Origin: Rhizobium sp. 16-488-2b
GTDB lineage: Bacteria > Pseudomonadota > Alphaproteobacteria > Rhizobiales > Rhizobiaceae
Reading direction: 5' to 3'
Length of the DNA stretch: 64,000 nt
NCBI RefSeq assembly: GCF_017741815.1
Contig: NZ_JAGHMF010000036.1
Location: 248,001 to 312,000 of the forward strand
In this document: positions 61,056 through 64,000 of the stretch, one piece after another
How the letters are laid out: each line of letters starts with the position of its first letter
Position numbering within the stretch: position 1 is the stretch's first letter
Program-made: the position numbers and the translations under genes
The notes under the pieces: generated by a model
Seen by the model: the letters and a program-made list of their open reading frames with translations, nothing else
The model's database searches: none
What the model was told of the DNA's origin: nothing

Positions 61056-63185
61056 TCAGGCTCCGGCCTCGCGGACGAGAACTTTTACAACCTGCCGCCA
61101 GACGCGGCCGGCAATACTTTCACCTTTGCCGTTCAATACAACCACGCCTCTGACGGTCTCCGACAAAGCCTTGCCGGATACCTCGGCGGTAATCGCATAC
61201 TGTGCCGAAACAGGGCTGAGGCGCAGGCGTTCATGGGCGTTCTGCGGGTGGACGGCGATCTCGCCGTGATATTCGGATGTCAGCTGCGGAATATCGATCT
61301 CGGAGGCGCCGGCCGAAGCGATGGAGGTGAGCTGCACGGGCAGTGACGACTGCGTGAGATCGTCAGGGATGAAGTGGCCAGTGGCGCCGACTTCGAGGCG
61401 GCCGCGGTCGCCTCCGGACACGAAGCCGCGCGCCGCCATGCCGGATGCGCCGGCAATCGTCGCGAGCTGATCCTTGGGGCTGATCCAGCGGCCGAGATGA
61501 ACCTGCGGATCGATGTCGATGACGGTGCCGTCGAACGGCGCGCGAACGATCAGCGACGCCTGCCGGCGCGCAAGCCCGTCACGCTTGGCCTCAAGTGCGG
61601 CCAATTGCGATTGAAGGATGCCGCGATCGACAAGGTTTTGCGGATCGGCCAGCACGCGCGCCAGACGGTAGCGCGTCAGCTCCGCCTCGATTTCCGTGGT
61701 GCGAAGCTCCTGCTGCAACTCGGGGCGGACGATGGAAAACAGCACGTCGTTATTCTTGACGGCATCGCCGCGTTTGATCCCGATCGCCTCGATCTTTCCG
61801 GGCTCCATCGGGAAAAGCCGCGTGAACTCGTTGGGATAAAGCGCTGCTGGAGCCGACACGCTCTTGAAGATCGGCAGCGAGAGCAATGCGACGATGGCAA
61901 GGAAGATCGCCAGCGACAGATAGCTTCGTCTGCTCGTGATGATGTCATGGCGCATGGTCCACCACTCCCGGAGTTCGGACAGGATCGGCCGAAGGATGAA
62001 AAAGCCGATCTCGACGGCAAACAGCATCACGCCCACGATCTTGATCGTGAAATGATAGACGAGGAGCGCGATGCCGAAATAGAGAAACAGCCGGTAGATC
62101 GTCGTGGCGATGGCATAGAGCGTCACGATCACGTCGAGTTTCGGACCGAAGCGATCGGGCCTCTCCTCGCCGGTGTTGAACAAGAGGTTCCGAAGCCGCC
62201 AACGCAGATGCCGGAAAGCGCGGGGCTGCAGGTTTTCGACGCCGAGGAGATCGGCGAAGATGTAGTAGCCGTCGAAGCGCATGAAGGGGTTGAGGTTGAC
62301 GATCAGGCTGAGCACCCAGCCGGTCGCCGCAAGAACGAAGGCTGCGGATCGAAACGGGCCGTCGGGCAGAAACACCCATAGAAGAAGCGCGAAAACGGCG
62401 ATATGCATCTCGGTCAGCACGCCGGCCGTATCGATCTTCAGCCGATCGAAACGCGACTTCAGCCGCCACGCATCGCTGACGTCGGTATAGAGCAGCGGCA
62501 CCAGCACCATGAAGGCGATACCCATGGTGGGAACGCGGCAGCCATGGCGGTGCGCGACATAGGCGTGGCCCAACTCGTGCATCGACTTGATGAAGCCGAC
62601 CGAGATCACCGAGACCACGATGCCCTCAAGCGTGAAGATATAGGGAAACGTGCCGGTGAACGCGTCCCACTGCCGGGACACCAGATAGAGCCCGAGAATG
62701 GCGGCGCAGATGGTGAAAGCATGAAAAGCCGGGCTGAAGAGTCCGGTGATGTAAGGGGCGGTCTTGCGGATGAAGCGATCCGGCCTGACCAGCGGAATGC
62801 GGAAGAAGAGGTAGTTATGGATCAGCCGCATGAAGAGCGAGTGGCGGCGCGTCGCGCTGGCATGAAGCGCGCGCCAGGTCGCCGACGCCGGTTCGGTGAC
62901 GAAGAAGCTCGTCTCCAGCATCCGCATCGCGGCATAGATCTCCTCCTGCTCGGGAAGCCGTCCGAACTGCGCCTGTACGGCCTGAATGAGGCCGCGCAGC
63001 GAGCGCGCGAAGTTCCAGAGCGTCAGCAGCTGGAACATTTCGAAAGTGATGCGGAAGAAACGATTCCGGACTGGATCAAGCACGATCCAGACCGGCTCGC
63101 CGGACAGGCTGGTACCGCCGCGCACGATCTGCAGATCCTCGCGCAGGGGCGGCAGTCTGAGATCGGGCGAAGGTGATACGCTCAT
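61056..63185 (-). CDS. PqqD-like/M50 site-2 protease/HlyD-like fusion protein
   Basis: 709 residues in three parts. Residues 1-100 resemble a PqqD-like peptide-binding wing (EPVWIVLDPVRNRFFRITFE). Residues about 140-430 are a multi-helix membrane domain with the zinc motif SMHELGHAYVAHRHGCRVPT and a second metal Asp in LNPFMRFDGYYIFADLLGVE, as in M50 peptidases. Residues about 440-709 are a HlyD/biotin-lipoyl-like periplasmic region (LFPMEPGKIEAIGIKRGDAV, VRAPFDGTVIDIDPQVHLGR). It overlaps the next gene by 4 bp. It may process or export a peptide or protein; no substrate is known. Confidence 0.87.
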   Translation of the reverse strand: MSVSPSPDLRLPPLREDLQIVRGGTSLSGEPVWIVLDPVRNRFFRITFEMFQLLTLWNFARSLRGLIQAVQAQFGRLPEQEEIYAAMRMLETSFFVTEPASATWRALHASATRRHSLFMRLIHNYLFFRIPLVRPDRFIRKTAPYITGLFSPAFHAFTICAAILGLYLVSRQWDAFTGTFPYIFTLEGIVVSVISVGFIKSMHELGHAYVAHRHGCRVPTMGIAFMVLVPLLYTDVSDAWRLKSRFDRLKIDTAGVLTEMHIAVFALLLWVFLPDGPFRSAAFVLAATGWVLSLIVNLNPFMRFDGYYIFADLLGVENLQPRAFRHLRWRLRNLLFNTGEERPDRFGPKLDVIVTLYAIATTIYRLFLYFGIALLVYHFTIKIVGVMLFAVEIGFFILRPILSELREWWTMRHDIITSRRSYLSLAIFLAIVALLSLPIFKSVSAPAALYPNEFTRLFPMEPGKIEAIGIKRGDAVKNNDVLFSIVRPELQQELRTTEIEAELTRYRLARVLADPQNLVDRGILQSQLAALEAKRDGLARRQASLIVRAPFDGTVIDIDPQVHLGRWISPKDQLATIAGASGMAARGFVSGGDRGRLEVGATGHFIPDDLTQSSLPVQLTSIASAGASEIDIPQLTSEYHGEIAVHPQNAHERLRLSPVSAQYAITAEVSGKALSETVRGVVVLNGKGESIAGRVWRQVVKVLVREAGA

Positions 63186-64000
63186 AGACCCAGCCGTTGC
63201 CTGATCGCGGCAATCGGCCGCCGGAACAGATAGTAGGCCAGCGGCACTTTTTCGCCGAAGATTTGCGACGTCCCGCGAATACCGAGACGCAGACCGCGCT
63301 CGGGCACGGCGTCAAATCCAGCATAGATGCGATAGGCCAGAATGTTGCCCTCGATCATTTGCGGATCGAAGGAGGAGGACAGCGTTTTCGCCGCGACCGG
63401 ATGCAACGGGTCGGCATCCAGAAACGCGCTGACCGCGGCGCCGTTCTCGACCGCGATGGCATCGGCCACCGGCACGTCGATGCGTAGCTGAACGCGGCTA
63501 GGGTCGGCCACTTCCATCACCCGCTCGCCGATCGATACCGGCCGGCCGATCCAGTCGCGCTTGTCGGTGAAGATGACCACGCCATCGGTTTCAGCCTTCA
63601 CGCTCGTGCGTGCCAGCATGTCGGCGGCGTAATCGCGCTTGGCCGATGCGACGCTCAATTCGCTTCTGGTCACCGCCAGATCGCGCCGCGCCTCCGGGTC
63701 GGCGATCGCGCGCTGGCTGATCTGCATCAGCTTCGCCTGCGCCACCTTCACATCCTGCTCGGCGACGCGCAGCTCGTTTCGAAGGGCGGTGTCGGCCAGC
63801 CTGAAGAGCGGCTGCCCCTTCACCACGCTTGCATTCGGATTGACGAGGATCTCCTCGATCGCGCCATCGAGCGGTGCCGCGACGATCTCCGGCGCGACCG
63901 GAACCACCTCGCTCGGCGCCAGCACGGTCATGTGGACGGGGATGAACATCGCGGCTATCGCCAGCAAGGCAGCGGTTCCGATCAGCGGCTTGATCGGCAG
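63182..64000 (-). CDS. HlyD family membrane-fusion/adaptor protein (5' end outside window)
   Basis: At least 272 residues; the frame runs off the right edge of the window. A membrane helix at the visible N-terminus (AALLAIAAMFIPVHMTVLAP) is followed by a lipoyl half (APEIVAAPLDGAIEEILVNP), a coiled-coil hairpin (RNELRVAEQDVKVAQAKLMQ), the second lipoyl half and a beta-barrel. It would link an inner-membrane transporter to the cell exterior. Its stop overlaps the ATG of the M50 fusion gene by 4 bp, so they form one system. Confidence 0.9.
   Translation of the reverse strand: MPIKPLIGTAALLAIAAMFIPVHMTVLAPSEVVPVAPEIVAAPLDGAIEEILVNPNASVVKGQPLFRLADTALRNELRVAEQDVKVAQAKLMQISQRAIADPEARRDLAVTRSELSVASAKRDYAADMLARTSVKAETDGVVIFTDKRDWIGRPVSIGERVMEVADPSRVQLRIDVPVADAIAVENGAAVSAFLDADPLHPVAAKTLSSSFDPQMIEGNILAYRIYAGFDAVPERGLRLGIRGTSQIFGEKVPLAYYLFRRPIAAIRQRLGL

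Noticed and set aside
1..64000. Search for insertion sequences, CRISPR arrays, tRNA genes and phage genes
   Set aside because: No transposase or integrase-like frame, no spaced short repeats of CRISPR type and no tRNA-like cloverleaf was noticed. The only repeat array is the coding one at 32-39 kb.

Overview
The window looks like part of a repABC replicon (plasmid or chromid) from a member of the Rhizobiaceae (Rhizobium/Agrobacterium/Neorhizobium type). The grounds are a complete repA-repB-repC cassette, GC-rich sequence, several periplasmic-binding-protein sugar ABC operons, and small proteins typical of rhizobia. No tRNA, rRNA, insertion sequence, phage gene or CRISPR array was seen. The genus cannot be fixed from the sequence alone.

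Layout. 0-3.1 kb: an SDR oxidoreductase with an SnoaL-like partner, a divergent LysR regulator, and a DUF1612-type HTH protein. 3.1-8.3 kb: a gene-poor stretch with a parS-like palindrome, then repC, the counter-transcribed RNA, repB and repA (all genes on minus). 8.3-15.9 kb: a sugar ABC transporter and a GH78 alpha-L-rhamnosidase in one minus-strand operon, with a divergent LacI regulator. 16-20 kb: a Cache-HAMP adenylate/guanylate cyclase and an SbmA/BacA-like ABC exporter. 20-26 kb: two small unknown genes and the stress module prkA-yeaH-spoVR. 26-31.9 kb: PQQ glucose dehydrogenase, a secreted unknown, an agmatinase-family ureohydrolase and a flavin amine oxidase. 32-39 kb: one gene of about 7 kb encoding a protein made almost wholly of octapeptide repeats arranged in 80-residue modules. 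39.8-46.7 kb: MscS channel, luciferase-like oxidoreductase, YghU-type glutathione enzyme, LtrA, small proteins, a dipeptidase and an XRE regulator. 46.8-49.9 kb: a glycine betaine ABC operon. 50.3-56 kb: a second sugar ABC operon with a GNAT enzyme and a divergent GntR regulator. 56-64 kb: DUF882 protein, a CorC-type membrane protein, a PAS-GGDEF diguanylate cyclase, and an M50/HlyD-like pair cut by the window end.

How it fits together. Apart from replication and partition, the cargo is catabolic and stress-related: uptake and hydrolysis of rhamnosides, uptake of a second carbohydrate under GntR control, osmoprotectant uptake, periplasmic glucose oxidation, mechanosensation, and two nucleotide second-messenger enzymes. 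Each sugar operon has a divergently transcribed regulator with inverted repeats in the shared intergenic region. The most unusual item is the giant octad-repeat protein at 32-39 kb, whose family I do not recognise. The M50/HlyD pair at the right end is the next most interesting.
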